NCBI RefSeq assembly: GCF_003063625.1
Contig: NZ_CP026604.1
Coordinates: 2,232,001 to 2,296,000 of the forward strand
Source: Saccharobesus litoralis
GTDB taxonomy: Bacteria; Pseudomonadota; Gammaproteobacteria; Enterobacterales; Alteromonadaceae
Direction of reading: 5' to 3'
Length of the DNA stretch: 64,000 nucleotides
Part shown: positions 63,457-64,000 of the stretch, piece by piece
Position numbering within the stretch: the stretch's first letter is position 1
Layout of the letters: every line of letters starts with the position of its first letter
The notes under the pieces: generated by a model
Seen by the model: only the letters and a program-made list of their open reading frames with translations
Database searches by the model: none
Told to the model about the DNA's origin: nothing
Translations under genes and position numbers: made by a program

Positions 63457-64000
63457 ATGTTAGAAACGATATCCGGCAACATCAGAAAGCTAGGGGCGTC
63501 TTTAGGCCAAACGATAGCCAATGACCAAGGCGAGTATTGGGTCAATAACATTGAACAAGTACGAAAATTAGGTCGTAGTGTGACTCAAAATGAGCGCGAC
63601 GCTATTGGCAAATTACAACGCATTATCAAAGGCTGCTCTGAGCAAGAACTCTTGATATATGCTCGTGCCTTTAGCCAATTTTTAAACTTGTTAAATATTG
63701 CAGAACAACAATATACCACCAGTGAGAAAGGTTTAATTGAACTCGATCTACCTCATCCTTTAGCTTCATTATCTAGCAAGCTGGAAGGCAAAAATGTCGA
63801 CGATATTAAAAAAGCTTTCGACAAATTGCACATAGAGCTCGTTTTGACTGCTCACCCCACGGAAGTTAATCGCCGTACCTTCATTCATAAATATCATGAA
63901 ATTGCAGAAGAGCTACCAGATGAAGAGCAAGAGTTAAGCCCGCGCGTTGAAGAATTGATCGAGCAAGCATGGCATACAAATCAAATTCGTAGTAAGCGCC
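63457..64000 (+). CDS. ppc: Phosphoenolpyruvate carboxylase, 3' end outside window
   Basis: The ATG at 63457 follows GGAGGAAAC, a strong ribosome site. The 181 visible codons match the PEPC N-terminus: IRKLGASLGQTIAND at the start, then a helical region, and ELVLTAHPTEVNRRTF with the catalytic His133 (His138 in E. coli). The enzyme adds bicarbonate to phosphoenolpyruvate to form oxaloacetate. The gene has no stop before the window ends, which is why it is only partial here. Confidence 0.96.
   Translation, partial: MLETISGNIRKLGASLGQTIANDQGEYWVNNIEQVRKLGRSVTQNERDAIGKLQRIIKGCSEQELLIYARAFSQFLNLLNIAEQQYTTSEKGLIELDLPHPLASLSSKLEGKNVDDIKKAFDKLHIELVLTAHPTEVNRRTFIHKYHEIAEELPDEEQELSPRVEELIEQAWHTNQIRSKR

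Overview
The window reads as chromosome from a marine, polysaccharide-degrading gammaproteobacterium of the Alteromonadales type (Alteromonadaceae or Catenovulum-like). This is an inference. It rests on the ftsN-hslV-hslU and priA gene order, the gamma-type rRNA operons, the secreted lipoprotein glycosidases and sulfatases, and the general gene style. No phylogenetic search was possible.

Layout. (1) 1-5.0 kb: two large secreted proteins with related C-terminal propeller-like ends; the first is cut by the window edge. (2) 5.0-6.6 kb: a small Cys-rich CWC protein and a 131-bp tandem repeat. (3) 6.6-21.4 kb: a sulfated-polysaccharide degradation cluster. It holds a PKD/beta-helix glycosidase with GH49/GH28-like acidic residues, a GH43-like lipoprotein, a nucleoside-hydrolase-like lipoprotein, a GH27 lipoprotein and three consecutive S1 sulfatases. 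A CNNM/CBS membrane protein and a solute-binding-like protein lie inside it. (4) 21.6-24.8 kb: a sugar-type periplasmic binding protein overlapping a sensor histidine kinase, a plausible sensor for the same carbohydrate. (5) 25-32.4 kb: small genes, a frameshifted DUF1294 gene, a MITE-like repeat, an RhlE-type helicase, a decayed insertion sequence, a hybrid histidine kinase and a GNAT acetyltransferase. (6) 32.5-38.4 kb: housekeeping block hslU, hslV, ftsN, a DUF2959 lipoprotein, a YqaE/Pmp3 protein and priA, all on the minus strand, with a sigma32-type promoter before hslV. (7) 38.7-45.9 kb: an oligopeptide ABC transporter operon (binding protein, two permeases, a fused double ATPase) followed by a lipoprotein M3 peptidase. 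(8) 46-48.9 kb: an OprO/OprP-like porin gene split by an intact IS1634-type element with clear 5-bp target duplications. (9) 49.1-50.4 kb: an HD-GYP-like protein that has lost the HD histidine. (10) 50.5-61.3 kb: two tandem rRNA operons on the minus strand, 5363 bp apart, with no tRNA in either spacer. (11) 61.4-64 kb: a gamma-carbonic anhydrase-like gene (yrdA), a CbbR-like LysR regulator, a second MITE-like copy and the start of ppc.

How it fits together. The 6.6-24.8 kb region looks like one carbohydrate system: sulfatases strip sulfate esters, outer-membrane or periplasmic glycosidases cut the backbone and side chains, and a binding protein plus kinase may sense the products. The Opp operon and its exported peptidase form a peptide-scavenging unit. 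The region shows recent damage: one IS in a porin gene, one IS with a frameshifted transposase, a frameshifted DUF1294 gene and a disturbed kinase N-terminus. No clearly new multi-gene defence or mobile system was found. The most interesting points are the sulfatase with a CAVSR activation motif, the binding-protein/kinase pair, the hslVU promoter built into the ftsN terminator, and the compensated differences between the two rRNA operons.
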